DNA from: Oceanobacter mangrovi
GTDB taxonomy: Bacteria; Pseudomonadota; Gammaproteobacteria; Pseudomonadales; Oceanobacteraceae
NCBI RefSeq assembly: GCF_019740315.1
Contig: NZ_JAHXZR010000007.1
Coordinates: forward strand, 186,001-250,000
Length of the DNA: 64,000 nucleotides
Reading direction: 5' to 3'
The notes below the pieces were generated by a model. It ran no database searches, had not been told where the DNA came from, and worked only from the letters and a program-made list of their open reading frames with translations. Below are positions 55,579 to 64,000 of the stretch, piece after piece (the stretch's first letter is position 1; every line of letters starts with the position of its first letter). A program made the position numbers and the translations under genes.

Positions 55579-57084
55579 TTAGTGCGGGTTGCGTGGTCCA
55601 GCAGGACTTTGCTGCAAGGACTCATACAGTTCGGCCTCGGCGTTGGCTTCTTCAACCAGCGGGCCCGACAATTCCTTTTTCACCCGTACACCCAGTTTGC
55701 GGAAGCCGTCGGCCTGACTGAGTAAATTGCCACGGCCAGACTTCATCGAGTTCCAGGCATCCTCATAACTCTTGTTAACCGTTCCCAGCTGGCTGCCGAG
55801 ACGCTCAAATTTTTCCACTACCACCACCAGCTTGTCGTACAGCTTGCTGGCCTGATCGGCAAGTTTTTCGGTGCTCTGGTTACGCCGCTCAATCGCCCAC
55901 AAACTGGCGACCGTTCTCAGGGTTGCCAGCAAGGTCGTTGGTGTAACCACCACGATCTTTTGCTCAAAAGCCATCGAGAACAAGCCTTCATCCTGCTGGA
56001 AAGCCAACATGAAGGCGGGTTCCACCGGCATAAACATAAATACAAAATCCGGCGAGTTTAGTCCATTCAGATTTTGATAAGCCTTGTTCCCAAGCCCTCT
56101 CACATGATTACGAACGGACTCAATATGCCGTTTCAGCGCGCTTGAGCGTGCTTCTTCTGTCACTGCATTGACATAGTCCGTATAGGCCGTCAGGGAGACC
56201 TTGGAGTCCACCACGATATGCCTGCCTTCTGGCAGTTTGATGATGACATCTGGCCGGTAACGCTGGCCGCTGCCATCTTCGTGACTCTGTTCCCGTACGT
56301 ATTCAACGCCACGCCGCAGACCTGAACTGTCGAGCACGGTTTCGAGCACCATTTCGCCCCAGTTGCCCTGGGTTTTATGCTCCCCTCGCAAGGCGGTGGT
56401 GAGGGCATGGGCTTCGGAACTCATTTGCTGGTTAAGCTTGTGAAGCTCGAGCATTTGCGCCTGCAGGGCGGCGCGGTCTTTGGCATCGGACAGATGCACG
56501 TCTTCGACCTTTTTACGCAAACCGTCCAGCTGTTCCCGGAACGGCGTCAGCAGGCTGTTGAGCCCTTGCTGGCTTTGCTGGGTAAACTGCTGTTGTTTGT
56601 GTTCAAAGATTTTTTGCGACAGCTGCTCAAATTCCTGCAACAACTGCGCACGATTCTGCTGCAACAATGCCAGCTTTTCATCGGCGTGTTGCTGCTGCAG
56701 TTCACGTACCTGCTGTTCGCTGGCCAGCCGGCTGTGTAGCTCCTGCAGCTGGCGCTGTAACTCGTCATTGCGCTGTTGCCAGTGCTGCTGCAACTTCGCA
56801 CGTTCCTGTTCGAGCTGCTGTTTCTGTTGCAGGGCTGCGGTGCTACGCTCCTGCCAGCGGGCCGCCTCGGTACGGATTTCCGCCAGCTGTTGTTGCAGCC
56901 CTCGTGCAGCATGTTCGTATGCTTGTTGCTGTTCGAGCAATTGCTGCTGATGGTCTTGCCGCAGCTGCCGCTGCAGACGCTGGCTGTGTAAGGCCATGGC
57001 CAGCACGCCAGCGGCCACACCAACCAGCGCGGGTAATAACATGGGCAATAACGGATTCAGCCAGGACAGGCTGTCAGCAGCCAT
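55579..57084 (-). CDS. rmuC: DNA recombination protein RmuC
   Basis: A 501-aa protein: one N-terminal helix (about 10-30), a long Q/E-rich coiled coil (about 35-200) and the RmuC nuclease-like domain (about 215-460). Signatures are GEMVLETVLDSSGLRRGVEY, RPDVIIKLPEGRHIVVDSKVSL and FVFMFMPVEPAF. RmuC limits recombination at inverted repeats and is predicted to be a nuclease related to restriction enzymes. Its ATG shares a base with the stop of the upstream barrel gene. The coiled coil gives a strongly glutamine-biased composition. Confidence 0.95.
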   Translation of the reverse strand: MAADSLSWLNPLLPMLLPALVGVAAGVLAMALHSQRLQRQLRQDHQQQLLEQQQAYEHAARGLQQQLAEIRTEAARWQERSTAALQQKQQLEQERAKLQQHWQQRNDELQRQLQELHSRLASEQQVRELQQQHADEKLALLQQNRAQLLQEFEQLSQKIFEHKQQQFTQQSQQGLNSLLTPFREQLDGLRKKVEDVHLSDAKDRAALQAQMLELHKLNQQMSSEAHALTTALRGEHKTQGNWGEMVLETVLDSSGLRRGVEYVREQSHEDGSGQRYRPDVIIKLPEGRHIVVDSKVSLTAYTDYVNAVTEEARSSALKRHIESVRNHVRGLGNKAYQNLNGLNSPDFVFMFMPVEPAFMLAFQQDEGLFSMAFEQKIVVVTPTTLLATLRTVASLWAIERRNQSTEKLADQASKLYDKLVVVVEKFERLGSQLGTVNKSYEDAWNSMKSGRGNLLSQADGFRKLGVRVKKELSGPLVEEANAEAELYESLQQSPAGPRNPH

Positions 57085-57743
57085 CAGAAAGATCCTCGCA
57101 GACCAATGTTGAAGCCATAGGCCGAGACGTCTTCAAAGCGGGTACGGCTATATTCGAGAATAAAACGCTGATGACTGGCCGAGTTACGATCGAGTTGAAA
57201 TGCCAGCCCGGTGCGCCACACCGGCGAGCAGCCGTCCATATGACTACTGTCGCTATCGGTTTCCAGCCGCACTGACCAACAATGGCGGCCAATATCAAAC
57301 CAGGGTTCAATCAGCGGGGTTGGTAATACCGCTCTGACATACCAACCGGCGCTGCTGCCATGAAAGCGGTTCTCATCGCGGCTGATATCGTCGTCATTTG
57401 GCTTGCCCCAGAGGTTCAGGCCAAGTCCGGCAAAGAGGAAATTCTGCACGCCCAAACCGGCTTCGAGGTGATAGTTGATGCCCGCTGCGTACTCGTGATC
57501 CTCGTTACGGCCACGACTGTCGACGTATTCCGGGACTTTCCATTCAAAGAAGGAGTAGCCGATGGAGCCATCGGCATAAGGGTAAAACCAGTCCGACGAA
57601 GACGAGGCATCGTTACGCCATTGCCGTTGCAGGCTGTCGAGATTTGGGCCAGGCCCCTGCACGCTGATGTCCAGCGCCTGCACCATCGGGGTTACCAGCA
57701 ACGCCAGCCAGATCAGCCGCCGCTGTAAACCTTGCCATACCAT
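57084..57743 (-). CDS. Putative outer-membrane protein (unknown)
   Basis: A 219-aa protein with a signal peptide (QRRLIWLALLVTPMVQA). Beta-rich sequence follows with many aromatic residues: GSIGYSFFEWKVPEY, FLFAGLGLNLWG, WYVRAVLPTPLIEPW and a final GFNIGLRGSF. It ends in Phe, typical of outer-membrane barrels. I recognise no named family. It overlaps the start of rmuC by one base, so it is translationally coupled. It follows gph by 35 bases on the same strand, giving a possible rpe-gph-barrel-rmuC run. Confidence 0.7.
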   Translation of the reverse strand: MVWQGLQRRLIWLALLVTPMVQALDISVQGPGPNLDSLQRQWRNDASSSSDWFYPYADGSIGYSFFEWKVPEYVDSRGRNEDHEYAAGINYHLEAGLGVQNFLFAGLGLNLWGKPNDDDISRDENRFHGSSAGWYVRAVLPTPLIEPWFDIGRHCWSVRLETDSDSSHMDGCSPVWRTGLAFQLDRNSASHQRFILEYSRTRFEDVSAYGFNIGLRGSF

Positions 57744-57778
57744 GGACGTCCCTCCCCTTACAGCCTGCGGCCGAATTG

Positions 57779-58501
57779 TCAGTCACGCACCAGCAGATCT
57801 TCCAGCGAATGGATAATCAGGTTGGGCTGGGCTGTGGCAATGTTTTCACCATGGTTATAACCATAGGGAACCGCTACCGTCATACAACCGGCGGCCTTGC
57901 CTGCAAACATGTCATTGCGGGAATCGCCAACCATCACACAGCGCTGCGGATTAACCCCCAGTTCCTCACAGGCAAACAGAATCTGCGCCGGGTCCGGCTT
58001 GCGTTGTTCGAGGTCGTCACCACAGACAACAAAGTCGAACACTGTGCCCCAGCCCAGAGAGTCGATCAGCGGTTCGGTAAACAAGCGGGGTTTGTTGGTC
58101 ACCAGCATCATGCGTACGCCCATGGCGGCCATCCGCACCAGGGTTTTCTGCACACCGGGATAAACACCGGTGGCCGTCCGCAGGTTGTGCAGATAAACCT
58201 CGTCGAAATGCGCCCGCGCTGGCGCAACATCTGCTTCATCGAGCGCCTGGGCACGCATGTCGTTGCCATCACACAAGGCCCGTCGGACCAGCATGTCAGT
58301 GCCGTTGCCTACCCATTCAGCCACCAGCACCTCACCGGCAGGCTGGCGGCCAAGCGACACCAGCATGCTGTCCACCGCTCGCGCCAGATCCGGCACGCTG
58401 TCGATCAGGGTACCGTCGAGATCAAACAACACGGCTTCAGGTTTGATTTCATCACCACGGGCGGTAAAAAAATCACAGATCACACTATTCCAGATCGACA
58501 T
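57779..58501 (-). CDS. gph: Phosphoglycolate phosphatase
   Basis: A 240-aa HAD-superfamily phosphatase that hydrolyses 2-phosphoglycolate, a by-product of DNA repair and oxygenation chemistry. HAD motif I is LFDLDGTLIDS (about 25-35; nucleophile Asp), motif II is MLVTNKP, and motifs III/IV are KPDPAQ and VMVGDSRNDMFAG. The N-terminus is extended by about 20 residues. It is 43 bases downstream of rpe, the usual rpe-gph pairing. Confidence 0.93.
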   Translation of the reverse strand: MSIWNSVICDFFTARGDEIKPEAVLFDLDGTLIDSVPDLARAVDSMLVSLGRQPAGEVLVAEWVGNGTDMLVRRALCDGNDMRAQALDEADVAPARAHFDEVYLHNLRTATGVYPGVQKTLVRMAAMGVRMMLVTNKPRLFTEPLIDSLGWGTVFDFVVCGDDLEQRKPDPAQILFACEELGVNPQRCVMVGDSRNDMFAGKAAGCMTVAVPYGYNHGENIATAQPNLIIHSLEDLLVRD

Positions 58502-58544
58502 CGGGATTCCCTTTCAGCGGATACACGTCAGTTGGCGGCCAAAA

Positions 58545-59228
58545 TCAGCGTTTGGCAGCAGCCAGTTCGACACGCATCTGGTCGATCACGGCCTTGTAGT
58601 CCGGCTTGCCGAAAATAGCGGAGCCCGCCACAAACATGTCGGCACCGGCTTCAGCGATTTCACGGATATTGTCAGTCTTGACGCCACCGTCGATTTCCAG
58701 GCGGATGTCGTAGCCGGAAGCATCAATGCGCTGACGAGCTTCACGCAGCTTGTCGAGGGTGCCCGGAATAAACGACTGGCCACCAAAACCCGGGTTCACC
58801 GACATCAGCAGGATCACGTCCAGCTTGTCCATCACGTAATCGAGGTAGTGCAGTGGTGTCGCCGGGTTGAACACCAGGCCAGCTTTACAGCCATGGGATT
58901 TGATCAGCTGCAGGGTGCGGTCGACGTGGTCGGAAGCTTCCGGGTGGAAGGTAATGTAGCTGGCACCGGCTTCGGCAAAATCGCCGACGATGCGGTCAAC
59001 CGGCGACACCATCAGGTGGACGTCGATCGGTTGCTGGTAGCCGTTGGCGTCCATGTATTTTTTCAGCGCCTTGCACACCATCGGGCCAATGGTCAGGTTC
59101 GGCACGTAGTGATTGTCCATCACATCGAAGTGAACCACGTCGGCACCGGCGTCCAGCACAGCGGCAACGTCCTCACCCAGACGGGCAAAATCAGCAGACA
59201 GAATCGAAGGAGCAATCAAATCAGACAT
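58545..59228 (-). CDS. rpe: Ribulose-phosphate 3-epimerase
   Basis: A 227-aa TIM-barrel metalloenzyme of the pentose-phosphate pathway, interconverting ribulose-5-P and xylulose-5-P. The starts and signatures are clear: [18 protein letters not shown] (catalytic Asp near 12), [39 protein letters not shown] and [10 protein letters not shown]. The ATG complementary to 59226-59228 is chosen; a longer frame lacks similarity. It is the first gene of the rpe-gph run. Confidence 0.97.
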   Translation of the reverse strand: MSDLIAPSILSADFARLGEDVAAVLDAGADVVHFDVMDNHYVPNLTIGPMVCKALKKYMDANGYQQPIDVHLMVSPVDRIVGDFAEAGASYITFHPEASDHVDRTLQLIKSHGCKAGLVFNPATPLHYLDYVMDKLDVILLMSVNPGFGGQSFIPGTLDKLREARQRIDASGYDIRLEIDGGVKTDNIREIAEAGADMFVAGSAIFGKPDYKAVIDQMRVELAAAKR

Positions 59229-59334
59229 GGTCGGGCACACGGTTTGGAAATGAGATTCCATTGTAAGGGTTAGGAACGGCTTTTGCAGCCTTGCCAGTAA
59301 TGGATTCCCCCAGCCAATTTACTGACGCCTGTTT

Positions 59335-60531
59335 ATGACTGCTGTTTTACGCCACCAGCCCTTGTTGCGCCTGTTCTGCCAGCTGATCAGCCTGCTGCCA
59401 GCGGCACTGTTGCCGCTGCCAGCCCTCGCCGCTGACAACCCAGCAGACGGGCAAGCCACTGCCGCTTCAGACAGTCAGTCCAACACGGATGCCAGTACTT
59501 CGACCAGCGAGACGGAAGCGCAAGCGGCTGCACCCGAGCGCGTGCTTCCCGATGAAGTACGCGAGCGCCACGCCGCCGTGCTGGAATATCTGCAACTGTT
59601 TCAGCGCAGTGACGAAATCATCACCCTGAGCGCCGATGACCAACCCTTCTATGGTTTGTTTCTGCAGGAACGCAGTGGCCAGCCGCAGGGCGGCGCGCTG
59701 ATTCTGCACGCCGAAGGAGAACACGGTTTATGGCCACAATCGACTGGCATGTTACGGGAAGTATTGCCGGACTACGGCTGGTCGACCCTGACCCTGCAGC
59801 TGCCTGATCCGCCCGCCCTCCCCGTGCCACCAACCTCGGTGTATCAGCCACTGGACTCAGCCGCCGCGGGTCAGCCAGACCAAGCTGTAGATCAAACGGC
59901 AGACCCGGCAGCAACGACCTCAACAGCGGCTGAGCCACCCCAGGCTGATGGCGAGCCAGCCACCGCACAATCGAACGATCCCAAAACCGTCGCCGAGCCG
60001 ATCAAGGTCGATCCGGTCAAACAGCAACAGGCAGAGCAAACCACCCGCTTCGAGCTCGCCAGCCAGACCTATCGGGCCACTACGGTCGAGCGTATTCGTC
60101 AGGGGGTTGCCTACCTGAATGGCCAGGGCCAATACAATCTGGTGGTGATTGCCTATGGCAACAGTGCCAACGCCGCCGCCCAGTGGCTCAACGAAACCGT
60201 ACGCATCAACGAGTCCGGTAAGGCTGCCAAGGGGCTGGCGCTGATTATGATCAACGCCCGCGAAGACACTGCCGCCAAGGTGCCGCTGAACCAGCAACTC
60301 GGCACTTTGCTGATCCCGATGTTTGACCTGCTGACGGAAGACAATCAGCTATCGGCTTACCAGCTGCATCAGCGGGCGGGCCTTATGCGCCATAAAAATC
60401 GCCTTGGTTACCAACAGTTTCAGCTGAAGACGCCGATAACGGATACAGACGCCGACGCTGCCATGATCCGTCGTATCCGGGGCTGGTTACGCGCCAATGC
60501 TGCTGGGACCCGGGTAGGGCTGAATCGCTGA
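59335..60531 (+). CDS. DUF3530 family secreted protein
   Basis: A 398-aa protein with an N-terminal signal peptide (LLRLFCQLISLLPAALLPLPALAA). It is then low-complexity, rich in Ala, Thr, Ser and Asp (about 35-65), and in a second stretch about 165-225 of Pro/Gln/Thr/Ala. The rest fits the DUF3530 (alpha/beta-hydrolase-like) pattern: ADDQPFYGLFLQERSGQPQGGALILHAEGEHGLWPQ and GWSTLTLQLPDPP. Function unknown. The two low-complexity inserts look like local additions. Confidence 0.85.
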   Translation: MTAVLRHQPLLRLFCQLISLLPAALLPLPALAADNPADGQATAASDSQSNTDASTSTSETEAQAAAPERVLPDEVRERHAAVLEYLQLFQRSDEIITLSADDQPFYGLFLQERSGQPQGGALILHAEGEHGLWPQSTGMLREVLPDYGWSTLTLQLPDPPALPVPPTSVYQPLDSAAAGQPDQAVDQTADPAATTSTAAEPPQADGEPATAQSNDPKTVAEPIKVDPVKQQQAEQTTRFELASQTYRATTVERIRQGVAYLNGQGQYNLVVIAYGNSANAAAQWLNETVRINESGKAAKGLALIMINAREDTAAKVPLNQQLGTLLIPMFDLLTEDNQLSAYQLHQRAGLMRHKNRLGYQQFQLKTPITDTDADAAMIRRIRGWLRANAAGTRVGLNR

Positions 60532-60646
60532 AGCGGTATGGCCCGGCAAAACCGCAGACGGCTTCTATACTGCAAATAGATTCAGGCGACGGCATCAGCA
60601 ACAGCCGCAAACGCCTGCACCGGCTTATTGCACAAGGATAACGTCC

Positions 60647-61237
60647 ATGGCGACACCGATATTTGTCACCGCAGCCAGTATCGCTGCCGAGCTGCACCAG
60701 GCCATGCTGGAGGCCAAGGGGCTGGCGCTGACCGCCAAGAATGCCCGCGCGCTGGCAGTACGGGCAGGCTCCAAAACCGTTGGTTTCAAGGCCATCACCC
60801 ATTTTATTGATGAACTGGCCAGCGACATTATTCGCCAGAGCCAGTACATCAATGGCGTGTCGGAAAGCCTCTCCCAACAAGCGGTCGCCTTGTGGCGCGC
60901 CAATACCGCTGCCAGCAAGTTTGAATGGCTCGAACGCCAGCAGCTGCCGTGGGGCGAGTCGCTGCGGGAATCCATGCAGACCTGCTATGAGGAGCGGGAA
61001 CGGCTGTCGCAGCTGTTGCACCGCGGCCTGCGGGAGCTGGAAGCCCAGCTCGAAGAAGGCGACAAACACATCCGCACCGCCAACCTGATTGCCACCTCGA
61101 GCAAGGTTGAAGCGGCGTCGGCCGGTGATTTCCGCGCCCAGCTGGAGGTGATTGCCCACAACATCACCATCACCGCCAGCCAGATTCGCCAGCATCTCAC
61201 CAATGCCCGGCGCTTGCTCAACCAGAAACAGGTGTGA
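60647..61237 (+). CDS. Small soluble chemoreceptor-like helical protein
   Basis: A 196-aa protein without membrane segments, almost wholly alpha-helical. LALTAKNARALAVRAGSKTVGFKAITHFIDELASDII (about 25-61) resembles the signalling tip region of methyl-accepting chemotaxis proteins (AxNARxxAxRAG). A C-terminal coiled coil (about 115-190) follows. It may be a reduced receptor or a chemotaxis adaptor. The next gene encodes an ODP-type di-iron protein, 40 bases downstream on the same strand, consistent with a partnered oxygen-sensing module. Confidence 0.65.
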   Translation: MATPIFVTAASIAAELHQAMLEAKGLALTAKNARALAVRAGSKTVGFKAITHFIDELASDIIRQSQYINGVSESLSQQAVALWRANTAASKFEWLERQQLPWGESLRESMQTCYEERERLSQLLHRGLRELEAQLEEGDKHIRTANLIATSSKVEAASAGDFRAQLEVIAHNITITASQIRQHLTNARRLLNQKQV

Positions 61238-61277
61238 GCCACCAGCCACAGTTGATACAGCCAAACCGGGGGATCCC

Positions 61278-62012
61278 ATGCAGGCCACAGTAATTTACGA
61301 AGATGGTGACCACCGCTGGATTATGTTCGGCCGCGATGCCAACAAGTCTGGCGGCATTATTGATACCAACCAGTACATGATCCAGAGCGGTGACCAGGCG
61401 ATTCTGCTCGATCCGGGCGGTATCGAGTTGTTCGCACCAATGCTGTCAGCGGTGCTGAAGTTTGTCCCGGCGGACAAGATCACCCATCTGTTCGCCAGCC
61501 ACCAGGACCCGGACATTATTTCGTCGCTGGGATTGTGGGATCAGGCCCTGCCCAAGGCCAAACTCTATTCGCCGTGGCTGTGGGAAAGCTTTATTCGTCA
61601 CTTTGGTATGGAACGGATTCAGTTTTGTCCGATCCCGGACGAAGGCCAAACCATCAGCCTGGGGAGGATTCAGCTGCAGTTTGTGCCCGCTCACTACCTG
61701 CATTCTTCCGGCAACTTCCACGTCTATGATCCGAAAGCCAAAATCCTCATGAGTGGTGACGTTGGTGCCGCGCTGGAAGAACCGGATGCGCCTCTGTATG
61801 TCGATAATATGGCGACCCATACGCCGAAGATGCGCAAGTTCCACCAACGCTGGATGCCCTCCAATGAAGCCAAACAGGACTGGATTCGACGAGTACGCCA
61901 GCTGGATATCGATATCATGGCGCCACAGCATGGCCGCCTGTTTCAGCAAAAGCAGGTCGGTGAATTCCTCAACTGGTTTGAAGAGCTGCCTGTCGGTATT
62001 GCAGTACGCTGA
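61278..62012 (+). CDS. ODP-type MBL-fold di-iron protein
   Basis: A 244-aa metallo-beta-lactamase-fold protein of the oxygen-binding di-iron protein (ODP) / FprA-like group, lacking a flavodoxin domain. Metal ligands: HQDPD (75-79), VPAHYLHSSGN (His 139), MSGDVGAA (Asp 161) and PQHG near the C-terminus. ODP of Treponema denticola binds O2 and feeds a chemotaxis receptor. The neighbour is chemoreceptor-like, supporting such a role here (inference). The ATG at 61278 after GGGGGAT is used. Confidence 0.85.
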   Translation: MQATVIYEDGDHRWIMFGRDANKSGGIIDTNQYMIQSGDQAILLDPGGIELFAPMLSAVLKFVPADKITHLFASHQDPDIISSLGLWDQALPKAKLYSPWLWESFIRHFGMERIQFCPIPDEGQTISLGRIQLQFVPAHYLHSSGNFHVYDPKAKILMSGDVGAALEEPDAPLYVDNMATHTPKMRKFHQRWMPSNEAKQDWIRRVRQLDIDIMAPQHGRLFQQKQVGEFLNWFEELPVGIAVR

Positions 62013-62186
62013 GCGGCGCGACAGGTCAGCAAACAACAGCAACAGAAAACGTCGTCTGGCCTGCGGCGACGTTTTCCGGTTTGTTCAGCATATTTGCAAT
62101 TAACAGTTTTTTTGCCCATCCGGCTTGTGGTCAGTAGACTCTGCGCCCTTTCCCCTCCCGCTTTGCCAGTCGTCCCGGAGCTTTTT

Positions 62187-63377
62187 GTGTCCAGCAGTCT
62201 CAGTCAATTGATCCGCAGCCTCGCTTTGCCCGTTTATATCCCCGGCCTGTTGACCGCCATGTCACAGACCTCGGTGCTGGTACTGTTGCCACTGTACGTC
62301 CTGCAACTCGGTTATGGGCCCTCGGTTGCTGCACTGATGCTGGCTTCGCGTGGGGTTGGCCAGCTGCTCGGTGACGTACCTGCTGGCATGGTCGCCGGCC
62401 GCTGGGGCGACCGTACCTGTCTGATTCTGGGCAACGCCGGTTATGTGGTTGGCTATAGCCTGATCACCCTCACCAGTGATATCTGGTTACTGGGACTGGG
62501 CGGTATTATCACCGGTATGGCGATGTCGTTTTCGCTGCTCGGACGGCAGTCCTACATCAGTCATCGAGCGGCCCCCAATCAGCGTGGCCGGGTGATTTCG
62601 CTGATGGCTGGCGGCATGCGGATTGGCTCCCTGATTGGTCCGGCCGTTGGCGGTTTGGCAGCCGCCCAGCTGGGCTACCAGATCACCTTTGGCGCCATGG
62701 TGGTGCTGGCCTTAACTGCGCTGCTGATCGTGTTGTTCAGTGCCGAAAAAGGTGAGCGCGAAAGCAGCAAGATTCCCCACGGCCTGCGCGCCATTCGCGA
62801 CGTAATTGTGGAACACAAACACGCCTTCTGGACCGCCGGGCTGGCGATGATTGCGCTGCAATTTATGCGTGCTGGCCGAGTAGCGCTATTGCCACTGGCC
62901 GGTAATGCCATGGGACTGGATGTTGATGAAGTGGGTCTGGTGGTCTCCGCCGCCGCGCTGATGGACAGCCTGATCTTTATGCCTGCGGGTATTGCCATGG
63001 ACCGTTGGGGCCGCAAGGCCGTGGCGGCTCCCAGCCTGCTGTTATTTGCCATTGGTCTGGCACTGTTGGGCTGGGCCGACACCTTCCCGTTGCTACTGGC
63101 TGCGGCACTGCTGATTGGTACCGGTAATGGTCTCAGTGCTGGCGTCGTGATGGTACTGGGTACCGATTTTGCCCCCCAACATGGTCGCGCCCGCTTTATG
63201 GGCGTCTGGAAGCTGGTGTCAGATTCGGGCCAGGCGGCTGCGCCACTGGTGATCAGTGGTCTGCTGTCCTTTGCCAGCCTGTTGCTGTGCTCCCAGCTGG
63301 TCGCCCTGACCGGGCTGGCTGGCTTCTACTGGATGAAAACCCGAGTTACCGAAACCCTGGTGAAAGAGCCTCGATAA
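62187..63377 (+). CDS. MFS transporter
   Basis: A 396-aa major-facilitator permease with about 12 transmembrane helices. The cytoplasmic loop 2-3 motif region reads DVPAGMVAGRWGDRTCLILG, close to the family GxLaDrxGrkxxl. The C-half equivalent is MPAGIAMDRWGRKAVAAPS. The start is GTG at 62187, six bases after CGGAG; the frame is open further upstream but with no signal. Likely a drug/metabolite exporter; the substrate cannot be assigned. Confidence 0.9.
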   Translation: MSSSLSQLIRSLALPVYIPGLLTAMSQTSVLVLLPLYVLQLGYGPSVAALMLASRGVGQLLGDVPAGMVAGRWGDRTCLILGNAGYVVGYSLITLTSDIWLLGLGGIITGMAMSFSLLGRQSYISHRAAPNQRGRVISLMAGGMRIGSLIGPAVGGLAAAQLGYQITFGAMVVLALTALLIVLFSAEKGERESSKIPHGLRAIRDVIVEHKHAFWTAGLAMIALQFMRAGRVALLPLAGNAMGLDVDEVGLVVSAAALMDSLIFMPAGIAMDRWGRKAVAAPSLLLFAIGLALLGWADTFPLLLAAALLIGTGNGLSAGVVMVLGTDFAPQHGRARFMGVWKLVSDSGQAAAPLVISGLLSFASLLLCSQLVALTGLAGFYWMKTRVTETLVKEPR

Positions 63378-63438
63378 CCCCAAAGGTTGAAACCAACGCT
63401 GGAATAAACGGACAGGGAGAAAACGCCCGTTCTATAAA

Positions 63439-63468
63439 ACTGTCTGAATCAAGAAATTGTCAGACAGT
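63439..63468 (+). terminator. Hairpin downstream of the MFS gene
   Basis: The 9-bp stem ACTGTCTGA / TCAGACAGT with a 12-base loop lies about 60 bases after the MFS stop. T run absent; it may be a terminator or an operator for the next gene. Confidence 0.4.
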
Positions 63469-63570
63469 CCAAACAATGCAGGGCTATTCGGGTCAGAGGG
63501 GTATGACCGGATGCGCCAACTGGCTAGAATGGGCGCGTCTTATAACAATTACTCCAGACACGGCAGCCTG

Positions 63571-64000
63571 ATGCATTCCAACAGCGGTTATACCCAAGTG
63601 ATCATCGATTATCGGCAACGACAAGCCAACTATCAGGCCATCGCCTGTCTGGTTGGACCTGCGGACCAGCCACTGGCTGATTTATCCGCACCGGAGCTGG
63701 AACAGCTGGCTGGCTGGAACAACTGCAGCACAGCTGACGTCCAGCAATTGTTTCCTGCCCATTGGCTGGCGACCGCCTTGCAACAGCAGCTACTGGACTT
63801 ACAATCCTCTCCAGCCCCAACCAGCGGCGGGCCACACTACTCGCTATTGCGACTCGACGCCCCCAGTGCGATCACCTCGATAGAGTACGGCTCAGGTTTT
63901 ACCCCCTTTGGTGAAGCCTTTATCGCTTGGTGCGGCGACGGCATTTGCCAGCTGTGTTTTCTAGACAGCAGCCTGCTAATGCCGGAGCAAGACAGCGCTC
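63571..64000 (+). CDS. Truncated Ada-like alkyltransferase (MGMT family)
   Basis: The gene runs off the right edge; 143 residues are visible from an ATG at 63571. Residues about 105-130 (SIEYGSGFTPFGEAFIAWCGDGICQLCF) match the N-terminal edge of the MGMT/Ada methyltransferase domain (YGFHPTPFG...GIC.L.F pattern). The first about 95 residues sit where Ada proteins have an AraC-type helix-turn-helix. Only faint similarity remains there (LSAPELEQLAGWNNCSTADVQQLF), too short for an intact AraC domain. It may be a reduced alkylation-repair protein. The catalytic cysteine would lie beyond the edge. Confidence 0.7.
   Translation, partial: MHSNSGYTQVIIDYRQRQANYQAIACLVGPADQPLADLSAPELEQLAGWNNCSTADVQQLFPAHWLATALQQQLLDLQSSPAPTSGGPHYSLLRLDAPSAITSIEYGSGFTPFGEAFIAWCGDGICQLCFLDSSLLMPEQDSA

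Noticed and set aside
60383-61288. Minus-strand 301-codon frame opposite the DUF3530 and chemoreceptor-like genes
   Set aside because: It spans the ends of two plus-strand genes with good starts and family marks. It has no ribosome site and antisense-type composition.

Overview
The window is chromosomal DNA of a Gram-negative, flagellated, very probably marine gammaproteobacterium. The evidence is gene content: the fleQ/fleS/fleR flagellar hierarchy of the Pseudomonas/Oceanospirillales type, ampDE, cmoAB, malate:quinone oxidoreductase, a Na+-pumping oxaloacetate decarboxylase (oadGAB), and FxsA, RmuC, Dps and DUF808. An Oceanospirillales-like host (Thalassolituus/Oceanobacter-type) is my best guess and is inference only. 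No rRNA, tRNA, CRISPR array or prophage was seen. Clear mobile DNA is limited to one group II intron near the left end.

Layout. (1) 1-3860: a truncated membrane-protein gene, then a group II intron (about 560-3485, minus strand) encoding a reverse transcriptase/HNH maturase and an unusually long tail with a second ORF; it sits downstream of groEL. (2) 3861-10135: groES-groEL with a sigma-32-like promoter, fxsA, a short-chain dehydrogenase, an alkyltransferase-like DNA-repair protein, a membrane-anchored Nudix protein, a 3 x 121-bp tandem repeat, and a duplicated membrane protein. (3) 10139-17845: flagellar regulation (fleR, fleS, fleQ, fliS) and a divergent TPR-methyltransferase; sigma-54 and sigma-28 promoter matches fit a flagellar regulon. 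(4) 18451-26176: central metabolism at oxaloacetate (mqo, oadGAB), an amino-acid permease and dusC. (5) 26198-32376: c-di-GMP and stress genes: a GGDEF-EAL protein divergent from an outer-membrane barrel plus small periplasmic binding protein, then dps, a globin and a PilZ protein. (6) 32462-38205: ampD-ampE, nadC, a type IV pilin accessory protein, cmoA-cmoB and a GlcG/HbpS protein. (7) 38206-42651: an inverted-repeat element, a DUF808 protein, and the HscC Hsp70 with a J-domain/RDD membrane partner. (8) 42787-47717: a thioesterase, a LysR regulator divergent from an aldehyde dehydrogenase, and an HlyD/DUF2955 efflux pair. (9) 47892-55435: a small beta-barrel coupled to a leucine-rich-repeat kinase, an OsmC-YcaO fusion, an FeS-type photolyase/cryptochrome and a PAS-GGDEF cyclase. 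(10) 55579-64000: rmuC, an outer-membrane protein, gph, rpe, a DUF3530 protein, a chemoreceptor-like protein with an ODP-type di-iron protein, an MFS transporter and a truncated Ada-like gene.

How they fit together. Three themes recur. The first is motility and c-di-GMP: FleQ with an LFRS c-di-GMP motif, a GGDEF, a GGDEF-EAL, a PilZ protein and an ODP-type oxygen-sensing module. The second is proteostasis and damage response: GroESL, HscC/J-RDD, Dps, the OsmC-YcaO fusion, two alkylation-repair relatives and a photolyase. The third is membrane energetics and efflux: OadGAB, Mqo and HlyD/DUF2955. The least understood units are the barrel/LRR-kinase pair, the TPR-methyltransferase beside fliS, the barrel/binding-protein/GGDEF-EAL set, the J-RDD/HscC pair, and the extra ORF inside the intron.
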